Under the pieces are notes generated by a model that was not told where the DNA came from, did no database searches, and saw only the letters and a program-made list of their open reading frames with translations. The translations under genes were made by a program, and so were the position numbers. Below, one piece after another: positions 1-8,506 of a stretch of 48,196 nt of DNA. Source of the DNA: CAVZLD01 sp964522605 (GTDB lineage: Bacteria; Planctomycetota; Planctomycetia; Pirellulales; Pirellulaceae). The DNA is taken from the NCBI GenBank assembly GCA_964522605.1, contig CAZFWV010000014.1:1-48196 (forward strand), in the 5' to 3' direction. Each line of letters begins with the position of its first letter. The first letter of the stretch is position 1.

Positions 1-183
1 AGCGGGCCAAAATCCCCCTCGTCGGTGCGGGAGTCCAGATGTTAAGATGGCCTACTCCAGTCTTTGCCGGCCACCCGCCTGGTTCATTGGATCGTCCCGG
101 TAGGACAGGCCGTTTCCGGGGCGGACGGCACGCTCCGTCGGGTTCGGCTTCCAGGATCTGCTCACGAAAACTCGTCGTTTCCC

Positions 184-1602
184 ATGACCAAGCGACTGTA
201 CATCGAAACCGTTGGCTGTCAGATGAATGTGCTCGACAGCGAGCTCGTTGTTGCGACGCTGCGTCAGAACGGTTACCAACTGGCGTCGACCCCCGAGCAG
301 GCGGATACGATCCTGCTGAACACGTGCAGCATCCGGCAGCGCGCGGAGGACAAAATCTACAGTGCTTTAGGCAAACTGCGCCACTGGAAGCGGCAGCATC
401 CGCACAAGGTGCTGGGCGTTCTGGGCTGTATGGCTCAAAAGGACCAGCAGTTGATCTTTCAGCGAGCGCCTTACGTGGATCTGGTCGTCGGACCGGGCCA
501 ACTCCATCAGATTCCGCAGCTGTTGGAGAAGGTTCTGGCCGGTGAAGGGCGGCAGCTGGAGGTCAGCCTAGGTCGCACGCAGGGCAGTCTGACGCAAATC
601 CGTCGCAGTCACGAGAGCTTCGATCCGCTGCGGGATGCCCAGATGCGGCCGACGCCGTTTCAGGCGTACGTTCGCATTCAGATTGGATGCGACAAGTTCT
701 GCACATACTGCATCGTGCCGATGGTCCGCGGCCCCGAGCAAGCGCGGCCGCCCGAGCAGATTGAGCAGGAAGCTCGAATGCTGGCGGATCAAGGCTGCTT
801 GGAGATCACGCTCCTGGGTCAGACGGTCAACAGTTACCGGTACGAAGCGGACGGCCGGAAGACTCGGCTGGCCGATTTGATCTACCGCCTGCACGACATT
901 CCCGGGCTGCGACGAATCAAGTTTGTGACGAATTATCCGAAGGATATGACGGACGACTTGTTGCAGGCCGTGCGCGACTTGCCAAAATGCTCGCCCTACT
1001 TGCACGTTCCCGCCCAGTCGGGCTCGGATCGGATTCTGCAGCGGATGAAGCGCGGCTACTCGGTCGAAGAGTATCGTGAAATGATGACGCGGATTCGCGC
1101 CATGATTCCGGACGCGGCCGTCTCGAGCGACTTCATTGTCGGTTTCAGTGGTGAGACGGACGAGGACTTTCAGCAAACCGTGGAGTTGGTCGAGGAATCT
1201 CGCTTCAAGAACAGTTTCATCTTCAAGTACAGTCAGCGACCGGGCACGAAGGCTGCGGAACACCTGCCCGACGATGTGCCGCTGGAAGTTAAGAAGGAGC
1301 GCAACTTCGTTCTGCTGCAACACCAGAATCGCATCAGCGAAGAAGACCACCGAGAATTCATCGGAAACGAGGTTGAGGTCTTGGTCGAGGGCCCGAGCAA
1401 GATGGCTGAGGAGCGCGAATCGGACGACTCGCTTGTCCAGATGACAGGTCGGACTCCCTGTGACCGGATTGTGGTTTTCGATGGAAATCGGCGGCAGGCG
1501 GGACAGATCATGCCCATCCGGATCTACGACGCGAGCCCCCATACCCTGTTTGGCGAAGTGGTCACGGCGTGTGTTGGCCCGGAAGTCTATACACTGTCGT
1601 AA
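184..1602 (+). CDS. miaB: tRNA-2-methylthio-N6-isopentenyladenosine synthase MiaB
   Basis: Radical SAM methylthiotransferase that converts i6A37 to ms2i6A37 in tRNAs reading UNN codons. About 472 aa, the usual family length. The N-terminal UPF0004 domain has the three cluster cysteines (about C12 in ETVGCQMN, C48 in NTCSIR, C82 in LGCMAQ). The radical SAM domain carries CxxxCxxC at about C169, C173 and C176 (GCDKFCTYC). The family phrases SDFIVGFSGET and KYSQRPGT follow, and a TRAM RNA-binding domain ends the protein. The frame is open back to position 64, but the extension has no family resemblance and MTKRLYIETVGC is the normal N-terminus, so I start at 184. No strong Shine-Dalgarno is visible. 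Positions 1-183 hold no gene I can support. glnE follows 142 bases later on the same strand. Confidence 0.97.
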   Translation: MTKRLYIETVGCQMNVLDSELVVATLRQNGYQLASTPEQADTILLNTCSIRQRAEDKIYSALGKLRHWKRQHPHKVLGVLGCMAQKDQQLIFQRAPYVDLVVGPGQLHQIPQLLEKVLAGEGRQLEVSLGRTQGSLTQIRRSHESFDPLRDAQMRPTPFQAYVRIQIGCDKFCTYCIVPMVRGPEQARPPEQIEQEARMLADQGCLEITLLGQTVNSYRYEADGRKTRLADLIYRLHDIPGLRRIKFVTNYPKDMTDDLLQAVRDLPKCSPYLHVPAQSGSDRILQRMKRGYSVEEYREMMTRIRAMIPDAAVSSDFIVGFSGETDEDFQQTVELVEESRFKNSFIFKYSQRPGTKAAEHLPDDVPLEVKKERNFVLLQHQNRISEEDHREFIGNEVEVLVEGPSKMAEERESDDSLVQMTGRTPCDRIVVFDGNRRQAGQIMPIRIYDASPHTLFGEVVTACVGPEVYTLS

Positions 1603-1744
1603 TCGGTGGGACCACCGTGTAAACTCCCGGACGAGCGGGAACGGAAACCAGAGTGAGGTTCGAAATCAGTTGAGGCGGCAATGAACCAAGAGCGTTGGAT
1701 GGGCTGCGACCGCAGAGATTCGGAGAGCTGGTCCCGTTCGTCGC

Positions 1745-4700
1745 GTGAATTCTTGCCGAAAGAACAAGACTATGGGCGTTCGCAATGCCGAGGAAATGGG
1801 CCTGTTGCTGGAGGATCCAGCCGTCGCACGAGAATGGTTGCGATCACTCGGATTGTCGGATTTAAAGCGTGCCCAAACCAACCTGCTGGCCATCAAGAAC
1901 TCGGGCTTGTCCCTCGACCTGCTGACCGTGATCGGCAATCAGCTTGAATCTTGTCTTCCGCAGAGCAGTGATCCGGATCTGGCGTTAAACACGCTGGAAC
2001 GGTTCGTGGCGAACTCGCGCAACCCGCTGGCCTTGGGCAGCTTGTTTGAGCGGGACCCAACCTCTCTTCCCACCCTGTTGCAGTTATTCGCCACCAGCCG
2101 TTTTCTGGGCGACGTACTCGTCAATGATCCGGAAGCGTTGGAATTATTGCGACTGACCGAGGGCCGTCCCGTCGATGCGCAACCGTTGACGGAGGACCTG
2201 CGCAGCGAAATCTGTAATCTAACAGATCGGCGTGCGGCGTTGGCCACGCTGCGACGCAACAAGCGACGCGAGATTCTCCGCATCGCCTATGGCGACATCG
2301 TTCAACATCAGCGCCTCAACATTGTCACGGAACAGATCTCCTTCCTGGCCGATGCCCTATGCGAGGCAGCATTGGCTTTTGCCTATAAACAGCTGCGTGA
2401 TCGCTGGGGGACCCCGCGTCATCCGACAGGCCGAAGGGCTCGCTTCGCGGTGATTGGCCTGGGAAAACTGGGCGGGCTCGAGTTGAACTATTCGAGCGAT
2501 ATCGACCTGATCTTCATCTCCGACGGGGAAGGCAAGACGGACGGACCGAAACAACTTTCCAACGGGGAATACCACGACCGTCTGGCGCAGGAGTTCACCA
2601 AACTACTGACGGAGAACACCGAACTCGGTACGGTCTATCGAGTGGACCTGCGTCTGCGTCCCCACGGTCAACGGGGCCCACTGGTCAATCCGCTCGACGC
2701 CGCCCTGCATTATTACGACGTCATGGGACGCACGTGGGAACGGCAAGCGTTTGTCAAGGCGCGGGCTGTCGCGGGAGACTTGGATTTGGCGCGCGAGTTT
2801 TTGGCCGCGATGGAACCGTGGATCTATCGCCGATATTTGAACCGTGCCGACATCACGGGCGTCAAGGCACTGAAACGGAAAATCGAACATCGGGCACGGC
2901 GGGACGGCACGAATCTGCGAAACGTGAAAACCGGTCACGGTGGAATTCGCGACATCGAATTCGTGATCCAGTTTCTGCAACTGCTCAACGGAGGCGACCT
3001 GCCGGAACTGCGCACGGGGAACACCTTGGAGGCGATCTGCCGCCTCGCGGATGTCGGCTGCCTGACGCTCTCGGAGAGTGGTTTTCTGGAGGACAATTAC
3101 ACATTCCTGCGGAAACTGGAACACCTGCTGCAAATCATGCTCGACGTCCAGACTCATACGCTGCCTGACGACGACGAGGAATTACGGCGACTGGCGATTC
3201 GGATGGGCTACAGCGGCAATTCACAACAGGATGTGCTCGAGGAATTCAAATCGGATTACCAACATCGCACGCAGCGGAACCGGCGGATCCTCGATCACTT
3301 GCTGCACGATGCATTCCTGAATGATGACGCGATGGAACCTGAAGCCGATCTGATCCTCGATCCGGAACCCGATCCGGATTTTGTGGCTCAGACGCTGGCA
3401 CCGTACGGGTTCCAAGACGTGTCCGCTGCCTTTCAGAATCTGGTCGCGTTGTCGGTCGAGCGAATTCCGTTTCTATCGACTCGTCGCTGTCGCCATTTCC
3501 TTGCTTCAATCGCCCCCGCACTGCTTGAGGCTCTAGGACAGACCCCCGATCCGGACGCGGCGCTGGTTAATCTCTGCCAAGTCAGCGATTCGCTGGGAGG
3601 CAAAGGTGTGTTGTGGGAGCTGTTCAGTTTCAACCCACCAACACTTCAGCTGTATGTGCGGCTGTGTGCGAGCAGTCCGTATCTTTCCACGATCCTTACC
3701 AGCAATCCCGGAATGGTCGACGAACTGATGGATTCGCTGGTGATGAACAAACTGCCCTCCATCGAGACCCTGCGTCAGTCGTTGCAGGATCGCAGCCGCG
3801 GTGCCGAAGATCTTGATCCCATTCTGCACAGCTTTAAGAACGCACATCATTTGAACGCCGGTGTTCGAGATATTCTCGGGAAGGAAGATATCCGCAACAC
3901 GACCGCATTCCTGTCCGATGTGGCAGAAGTCTGTGTGGAACTGATTACGCACGTCCAGTACCAGAATCTGGTTCGACGATACGGCCATCCGTGGATTGCC
4001 GACGAAGATCGCGCGTGCGACATGGTGATTCTTGGGATGGGAAAACTCGGAGGCCGCGAACCCAATTACCACAGCGACCTGGACGTCGTATTCATGTACG
4101 AAGCGGAAGGGTCGACACAACCGCTGGTCTCGGGACGCAACTCAACGCACACGACCTCGAATCAGCACTTCTATAGCGAATTGGCGCAGCGGATCATTAA
4201 GCAGGTCAATCGCATCGGTCCGCTGGGACGTCTGTACGAATTGGATGCGCGACTGCGTCCGACGGGAAAGAGCGGCACACTGGCGGTTTCCTTCGACGGG
4301 TTTCAACGCTACTTCGAAGAGGGCTCGGGGCAACTTTGGGAGCGGCAGGCCCTGTGCCGCGCTCGGCCGATTTATGGTAGCCCGAAAACCCGCGAGCGCG
4401 CCCTGCAACTGGCTCATCACATCATTGCGAACCCTCCTTGGCAGCCTGCATTCGCTCAGCAGATTGATGCCATGCGTCACCGTCTCGAAGAGAATGCCAG
4501 TCCGCGCAATCTGAAACGGAGCGCTGGCGGCATCGTTGACGTGGAGTTCATTGCCCAGATGCTGCAGATGCGATACGCCCGTTCGACTCCTGCGGTCCTG
4601 CAACCGGGCACCATCGAAGCACTAACGGCGCTGCAGCAGGCCGGCCATCTGGCTTCCGAGGATGCCGCGTTCCTCTGCCGTTCCTATCGTTTGCTACGCA

Positions 4701-4888
4701 GTATTGAAGCAGGACTGCGGCTGATGAATACGACGGCGCGACATGACCTGCCAGACGACGCGCGAGAACTGGAGAAACTGGCCTACTTGCTCCGTTCTGG
4801 CAGCAGCGCAGAACTCGTCGAACAATGCCAGGAATCGACTCGCGGAAATCGGGAGCTGTTTGAGCGGATTTTTGCGGACCAAGCGTGA
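1745..4888 (+). CDS. glnE: bifunctional glutamine synthetase adenylyltransferase/deadenylylase GlnE
   Basis: Controls glutamine synthetase by adding or removing AMP on a tyrosine in response to P-II and glutamine (family knowledge). At up to 1047 aa it is slightly longer than typical proteobacterial GlnE. Both nucleotidyltransferase halves are present and look intact: the N-terminal deadenylylase half has GLGKLGGLELNYSSDIDL at about residues 235-256, and the C-terminal adenylyltransferase half has GMGKLGGREPNYHSDLDVV at about 760-780. Each is followed by the helical GlnE/GlnD domain (GGIRDIEF and GGIVDVEF motifs). The first possible start is GTG at 1745; ATG at 1772 is an equally good candidate (MGVRNAEEMG). 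A P-II gene lies 434 bases downstream in convergent orientation. No glnA is in the window. Confidence 0.95.
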   Translation: MNSCRKNKTMGVRNAEEMGLLLEDPAVAREWLRSLGLSDLKRAQTNLLAIKNSGLSLDLLTVIGNQLESCLPQSSDPDLALNTLERFVANSRNPLALGSLFERDPTSLPTLLQLFATSRFLGDVLVNDPEALELLRLTEGRPVDAQPLTEDLRSEICNLTDRRAALATLRRNKRREILRIAYGDIVQHQRLNIVTEQISFLADALCEAALAFAYKQLRDRWGTPRHPTGRRARFAVIGLGKLGGLELNYSSDIDLIFISDGEGKTDGPKQLSNGEYHDRLAQEFTKLLTENTELGTVYRVDLRLRPHGQRGPLVNPLDAALHYYDVMGRTWERQAFVKARAVAGDLDLAREFLAAMEPWIYRRYLNRADITGVKALKRKIEHRARRDGTNLRNVKTGHGGIRDIEFVIQFLQLLNGGDLPELRTGNTLEAICRLADVGCLTLSESGFLEDNYTFLRKLEHLLQIMLDVQTHTLPDDDEELRRLAIRMGYSGNSQQDVLEEFKSDYQHRTQRNRRILDHLLHDAFLNDDAMEPEADLILDPEPDPDFVAQTLAPYGFQDVSAAFQNLVALSVERIPFLSTRRCRHFLASIAPALLEALGQTPDPDAALVNLCQVSDSLGGKGVLWELFSFNPPTLQLYVRLCASSPYLSTILTSNPGMVDELMDSLVMNKLPSIETLRQSLQDRSRGAEDLDPILHSFKNAHHLNAGVRDILGKEDIRNTTAFLSDVAEVCVELITHVQYQNLVRRYGHPWIADEDRACDMVILGMGKLGGREPNYHSDLDVVFMYEAEGSTQPLVSGRNSTHTTSNQHFYSELAQRIIKQVNRIGPLGRLYELDARLRPTGKSGTLAVSFDGFQRYFEEGSGQLWERQALCRARPIYGSPKTRERALQLAHHIIANPPWQPAFAQQIDAMRHRLEENASPRNLKRSAGGIVDVEFIAQMLQMRYARSTPAVLQPGTIEALTALQQAGHLASEDAAFLCRSYRLLRSIEAGLRLMNTTARHDLPDDARELEKLAYLLRSGSSAELVEQCQESTRGNRELFERIFADQA

Positions 4889-4924
4889 TCCCTGGGTCCC
4901 AAGGAACGGCTCAGAATCAACTTC

Positions 4925-5001
4925 CTCGTTTAACCGCGCGGGCATCGCCCCGCGAGTAGCGAGGTATCCTCCGCGGCCCGCGGGGCACGCGGTTAAACGA
5001 G
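4925..5001. repeat. intergenic palindrome with TCGTTTAACC ends (copy 1)
   Basis: A perfect 14-bp inverted repeat (CTCGTTTAACCGCG at 4925-4938 against its complement at 4988-5001) encloses further complementary GC-rich blocks (GCCCCGCG/CGCGGGGC). It lies 36 bases after the glnE stop and could fold in RNA, so it may help end transcription. Its outer sequence, TCGTTTAACC, is the same as that of the hairpin at 8621-8694, so I treat both as one repeat family. Confidence 0.75.
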
Positions 5002-5060
5002 AGGACCGAGATGCCAAAGTTATCTCTGAGGCATCCCCAAGCGGTTGTCCTCCCGAACGT

Positions 5061-5159
5061 GTTTTCTGCAGCGTTTACGCGGAAGAAAACATAAGCACGA
5101 AGCGCACGCGGGTGCTTCCTTGCCAACCAACCCAGGCTCTCGCGCTTGTGATTCGTGCT
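5061..5159. repeat. weaker inverted-repeat segment in the glnE/P-II spacer
   Basis: Two short perfect inverted repeats are visible: GTTTTCT (5061-5067) with AGAAAAC (5084-5090), and AGCACGAA (5094-5101) with TTCGTGCT (5152-5159). The second pair encloses GCGCACGCG and TCTCGCGCTTG, which are also partly complementary. It sits between two clearer palindromes in a 434-base spacer without a gene. It may be a decayed repeat element. Confidence 0.4.
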
Positions 5160-5191
5160 CGGAAGAAACAGCCGAGCCTGATTTGTTCGCA

Positions 5192-5296
5192 CTAGGCTCT
5201 GTCTCAAAACAGCACTGGCAGAGCCAGTGGCACGCCAGATCAGCGGGTGCCACTGGCTCTGCCAGTGCTGTGGAAGAGTTCTGAGACAAAGCCTAG
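5192..5296. repeat. nested inverted repeat bounded by CTAG, MITE-like
   Basis: The whole 105-base segment is an inverted repeat. The outer arms read CTAGGCTYTGTCTCARAA inward from each side. The inner arms share a perfect 24-nt block that contains CACTGGCAGAGCCAGTG, itself an interrupted palindrome. The right arm has about 8 extra bases between the blocks. Both ends are CTAG, which could be a duplicated target site or part of the terminal repeats. There is no coding capacity. Inference: a non-autonomous miniature transposable element or dispersed intergenic repeat. Confidence 0.7.
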
Positions 5297-5322
5297 CACA
5301 GGTGGTGGTTTATGCCGTCGAA

Positions 5323-5655
5323 TCAGGGATCCCCGGCCGCCAAGTCAATCACCTGTTCACCCACTTCGGAACCCAGGACAAAGACTTTGCCGTCCCCGAT
5401 CCTCCCGGTGCGGGCAATCTGCACGATCTTGCGGACAATCTCGTTGGCGCGCGTATCGTCGACCCACATCGTGATTTCGACCTTCGGGAGAAATGCCAGC
5501 GAGAACTCGCTGTCATCGTACTGATCGAGATAGCTTTTCTGCCGTCCAAACCCTTTCACTTCCCGGACCACGAGTGCCTCGAGGGGAGCCAGCTTCAGCC
5601 CCTCGAGCACCTTTTCGGCCAGGAACGGTTTGACGATTGCGATGATCTGCTTCAC
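5323..5655 (-). CDS. P-II family nitrogen regulator lacking the uridylylated tyrosine
   Basis: Small trimeric signal protein that senses 2-oxoglutarate and ATP/ADP and binds nitrogen-metabolism targets (family knowledge). 110 aa, typical length. Family signatures are MKxIxAIVKPF at the start, EVKGFGRQK at residues 32-40 leading into the T-loop, and TGRIGDGKVFVL in the B-loop/C region. By alignment with E. coli GlnB, Tyr46 is kept but the uridylylation site Tyr51 is Phe (DDSEF, then FLPKVEI). It starts with GTG six bases after the stop of the ferredoxin gene, with no good Shine-Dalgarno, so translational coupling is likely. It faces glnE convergently. It could be one of several P-II paralogues in the genome. 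Confidence 0.93.
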   Translation of the reverse strand: MKQIIAIVKPFLAEKVLEGLKLAPLEALVVREVKGFGRQKSYLDQYDDSEFSLAFLPKVEITMWVDDTRANEIVRKIVQIARTGRIGDGKVFVLGSEVGEQVIDLAAGDP

Positions 5656-5661
5656 GCCAGC

Positions 5662-6075
5662 TCAGCTAAAAAAGTTCTCACCAAACAGGTTCAGTTCCGG
5701 ACAACTCTCCACGACGATATCCCCGTCGACTCGTGTCATACAGGCCAGGCGCATCGTCTGTTCGTTTCCCAAGTACGCCAAACACGGCAAGGGATCGGGC
5801 AGGGGCAGATACTTGAATTTGAGCTTCTCTCGGCGAGTCAACGGATTCGTCCGATCGTACCCGTCCGTAATCCGCACGCGACAGGTGCCGCACATGCCCA
5901 AGCCGTGACAGTTGACGTACTTCGAAACGCTGTGGTTGAAGCGATCGATCCCTTCACTCAGCCCACTGAAGGCACAATTCAGGTTGATTCCGGCCTTGAT
6001 CGCTTCGGCCCGCAGGTTCGCCCCCGCAGGGACCTCGATTTCCTTCTTTTCTTTGACAAACTTGATGACTGGCAT
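5662..6075 (-). CDS. 2Fe-2S ferredoxin
   Basis: Electron carrier with a [2Fe-2S] cluster. 137 aa from the ATG at 6075; an upstream extension in the same frame (to 6171) is low-complexity and lacks family resemblance. The beta-grasp fold is indicated by MPVIKFVKEKKEIEVPAG. The cluster cysteines are about C56, C62, C65 and C112 (CHGLGMCGTC, then LACMTRV). The C-x5-C-x2-C spacing is that of the adrenodoxin/ISC-type group rather than the plant photosynthetic type (C-x4-C-x2-C). About 20 residues sit between beta 1 and the cluster loop as usual. It is the first gene of a two-gene unit with the P-II gene, so a link to an electron-consuming nitrogen step is possible but not shown here. Confidence 0.9.
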   Translation of the reverse strand: MPVIKFVKEKKEIEVPAGANLRAEAIKAGINLNCAFSGLSEGIDRFNHSVSKYVNCHGLGMCGTCRVRITDGYDRTNPLTRREKLKFKYLPLPDPLPCLAYLGNEQTMRLACMTRVDGDIVVESCPELNLFGENFFS

Positions 6076-6250
6076 GAATTGTCCCTGTAATGGCGATCGC
6101 GTTGTCGTTCCCCCGCCACAGCCCTGGGGCAGCTCCTGGGAACGGCTAATTTCGCTCGTCGCGGTTCCCACGGAAGGCCGATAGAATCTACCATGATCAG
6201 CGGAGAGCTGAAACTCCCGTCAATTCGCAGCGACCCAGGAACCCTCGACG

Positions 6251-6514
6251 ATGACGAATCACTCCAAGTACCAGCAGCGGGTCATCAAAAACTACTACCA
6301 GAACCGAGAAGCGATTGCCTTCCAGCGGGTCCAGGAACTGGTCACCGAACTCTATCTGGCGGAAGGAAAGAAGCGGGAAAAACACTGGAAGAGTCTCGCC
6401 GGTCACCTGCAGAAACTGGGCGTGCAGCCGGCGCACATCGATCACCTCATTCAACAGGACAATCCCGAACTGGTAGCCAATCTGCTGCAGAATCTGATGG
6501 CGAAATCCGGTTGA
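6251..6514 (+). CDS. small conserved-looking hypothetical protein
   Basis: 87 aa, soluble, basic and mostly helical by eye. It starts MTNHSKYQQRVIKNYYQNRE and ends in a Leu/Gln-rich helix (NLLQNLMAKSG). I recognise no enzyme motif. The length, composition and lack of in-frame interruptions look genuine, and proteins of this type are familiar from planctomycete genomes, though I cannot name a family. It stands alone, divergent from the ferredoxin unit with a 175-base spacer. Confidence 0.7.
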   Translation: MTNHSKYQQRVIKNYYQNREAIAFQRVQELVTELYLAEGKKREKHWKSLAGHLQKLGVQPAHIDHLIQQDNPELVANLLQNLMAKSG

Positions 6515-6667
6515 GGCACGGCGGCAGGATCAATCGGAGTCTCTCGAGGTTGTGCGAACTACCCCGTAGGCCGACGGACACAGCGAAGTCAGGACACCGA
6601 CAAAAATCGAAAAGCCCCCCAGGACTCGCTGCCGCTCCGCCTGCCGCATCTTCGCAACCGCCGACGC

Positions 6668-7012
6668 TCATCCCGGAGGCCACGTAAACCCGCGGCCGGC
6701 GAGCACGTGAAAATGCAGGTGGGGAACCTCCTGGCCAGCGTGGCGGCCGTTATTGAGCACCACGCGGTACCCTTTGCTTAATCCGAGCGTGTTGGCGAGT
6801 TCGCCGATCGCCAGCCAGAGATGCCCCATCAGCTGCTGATCCTCCGGTCCCAACGACTCGATATTGGCAATTGGTTGTTTCGGAACGAGCAGCACATGAG
6901 TCGGGGCTTGCGGATTGATGTCTCGAAAGGCGATACAATATTCGTCTTCGAAGACAATATCCGCTGGAATCTCGCGGTCGATGATCCGCTGAAAAATCGT
7001 CTTGTCGCTCAT
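6668..7012 (-). CDS. HIT family nucleotide hydrolase/transferase (HinT type)
   Basis: Histidine-triad protein, typically a purine nucleoside phosphoramidase or related phosphodiesterase acting in the cytoplasm. 114 aa, the usual length. It starts with the family pattern TIFQRIIDREIPADIVFEDE and has the catalytic triad HLHFHVL (H98, H100, H102, with H100 as the expected nucleophile), preceded by NNGRHAGQEVPHLH. The ATG overlaps the stop of the Trm112-like gene upstream by four bases (ATGA), so the two are translated together. Confidence 0.95.
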   Translation of the reverse strand: MSDKTIFQRIIDREIPADIVFEDEYCIAFRDINPQAPTHVLLVPKQPIANIESLGPEDQQLMGHLWLAIGELANTLGLSKGYRVVLNNGRHAGQEVPHLHFHVLAGRGFTWPPG

Positions 7013-7293
7013 CCGTCGTTTCCCTCCTGCCGGTTGGAATCCAGTTGTGCCAGCGGAATCATCTCGTCCACCAGCAGTTGCGGAATCCCCTGGCGCACCG
7101 GGTAAAGGACCGTTCCCTCGGCATTGATCAATGCCTCGTCCAGGGGTTGGATCAAACGCCTGCCAAATGGGTTAAACACGCGGCCCGCGGCAATCGCCCG
7201 GTTGACTCGATCACGGAGAGTCGGATCGGCACATCGAAGCGGACTGTGAGTCCGTAAGCAGCGGAGCAGCCGCAACATCTGCGGGTCGATCAT
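7009..7293 (-). CDS. Trm112/UPF0434-like small protein
   Basis: 94 aa from the ATG at 7293; a GTG at 7305 is the alternative. It has the Trm112 layout: MIDPQMLRLLRC at the start and YPVRQGIPQLLVDEMIPL near the end, which matches the YPIRDGIPVML motif of the family. The usual second zinc-finger cysteines are missing, so metal binding is doubtful. Eukaryotic Trm112 activates methyltransferases; the role of bacterial relatives is unclear. The gene overlaps the HIT gene by four bases. Confidence 0.75.
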   Translation of the reverse strand: MIDPQMLRLLRCLRTHSPLRCADPTLRDRVNRAIAAGRVFNPFGRRLIQPLDEALINAEGTVLYPVRQGIPQLLVDEMIPLAQLDSNRQEGNDG

Positions 7294-7484
7294 CGCCGGA
7301 TCCACTGAAACAGGCCAGAGCTTTGCCGCCGATTGTAGCGAGGAGGCAGCGACAACAGAAGCGACTCCGGGTCGCCCGCGGCCCGGTCACACGGTCAACG
7401 CCGGCGCGAGCGCGTGCGGGGCGCAAGAAAAAAGCCGGACTCCGCCGGCATTGCCACTCCTCCTGATTGAGGCCGCCCCTTCGG

Positions 7485-7787
7485 TCAAATGGCCGTCGGC
7501 GCGATCTTTCGTCGTCGAGTCTTCCGTTCTGGTGGTTGAGCGATCCATTCCTTCGTGAGGCTTTCGAAGACCTCGGGCGACTCGTAACGGACAACATTCT
7601 TCCCCTCCGACATCGGCCCGATCAATCCGCGAAAGACCGGCAGCCCCCGGAGTGCCAAGTTCGTGTTGCAGTCGTCCACGCCAATCTGCGTGTGCAGCTT
7701 GAGCAGACTGTCGGGCGAACCGTAGTCCTTGATGCGCAGTTGGCCATTGGCACCGCGCGTCACCACTCGAAACGTGTCTTTATTCAT
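7485..7787 (-). CDS. hypothetical protein with basic C-terminal tail
   Basis: 100 aa starting MNKDTFRVVTRGANGQLRIK. A compact N-terminal part of about 80 residues is followed by a basic tail (ERKTRRRKIAPTAI). There is no signal peptide or membrane segment and no motif I recognise. The arrangement of a small folded core and a Lys/Arg tail would suit a nucleic-acid or ribosome-associated protein, but this is inference only. It is 191 bases from its nearest neighbour and probably transcribed alone. Confidence 0.65.
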   Translation of the reverse strand: MNKDTFRVVTRGANGQLRIKDYGSPDSLLKLHTQIGVDDCNTNLALRGLPVFRGLIGPMSEGKNVVRYESPEVFESLTKEWIAQPPERKTRRRKIAPTAI

Positions 7788-8299
7788 GGGCTCTGCTGGC
7801 TCCTGGTGAAGTCGACGGGATATCAGGAATGGGCCGGATGTGCCAGCAGAACGGTCGATCGTAAGGACTCGTGAACCTGACGACGAAAGCGACGGCTTGG
7901 TGCCGAAAAACGCCCGGGAGGACGAGAGTCGACGTCGCTGTCCCGTTGCTGCGACTTGGCTTCACCGGTTTTGCAATGATCGGCAGCAAATCCCTGTCCG
8001 GGCGACACATTTGCCTTCGGGTGTCACATGACCGACAGCCCTCCAAACCAGTAAAAAAGGTAACGAATGGACTTCACGGAGGGACGGAGGAGCCGGAGAT
8101 TGACGAGCAAGGAGTTCCGATTGTTGAGGTAGAGCCGTCGAAGATTGACGAGCACCCCGGATTCGGCGGGCACCGAACCCGCTGCCGTCGAGCGTGCGAT
8201 CCAGTTGTACGGAACCCGAGGTCCACTCCCGCATGACAAATCGATCCTCGATTGCGTCGCTGCGGCGAACGGATTCCCGTCCGACCGGCGTTGGCCGTC
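7788..8299. other. 512-base intergenic stretch upstream of tRNA-Ser
   Basis: I find no convincing gene. Short open frames on both strands have no family resemblance, and the longest one on the minus strand runs through the tRNA gene. A 12-base direct repeat (GATTGACGAGCA) occurs twice near 8099 and 8150. Nothing else stands out. Confidence 0.5.
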
Positions 8300-8328
8300 T
8301 TGCCTCCGGGCGCGGAGCCGGGTATTGA
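8300..8328 (+). promoter_or_regulatory. probable sigma-70 promoter for tRNA-Ser
   Basis: TTGCCT (8300-8305) and TATTGA (8323-8328) are 17 bases apart, and the tRNA begins 15 bases after the -10 box. Spacing and position are right for a housekeeping promoter with a short 5' leader. The match to TTGACA/TATAAT is moderate (four of six bases in each box). Confidence 0.5.
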
Positions 8329-8343
8329 TAGTAGGGAGCCCGG

Positions 8344-8426
8344 GGAGGGTAAGCGAATGGTTAGCAGACTGATTCGAAATCAGTTGCCGGTTTATCCGGT
8401 TGTGGGTTCGAGTCCCATGCCCTCCG
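8344..8426 (+). tRNA. tRNA-Ser (anticodon CGA)
   Basis: Folds as a class II tRNA. The acceptor stem GGAGGGT pairs with GCCCTCC, with G73 as discriminator, as serine tRNAs require. The anticodon stem ACTGA/TCAGT holds the loop TTCGAAA with CGA, which reads UCG. A long variable arm (GCCGG/CCGGT) and the T arm GTGGG-TTCGAGT-CCCAT follow. The 3' CCA is not encoded. The region just downstream is full of dispersed repeats. Confidence 0.96.
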
Positions 8427-8506
8427 CCTTCTATTTTCATGAGAGCCCGATTTTCCCGCCCTTTTGAAGTTGCGCGTTGCCTGCAACCCCGCCTTCCTTC
8501 TGAGAT

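Noticed and set aside
568..1542. 324-codon minus-strand frame
   Set aside because: Antisense of miaB in full.
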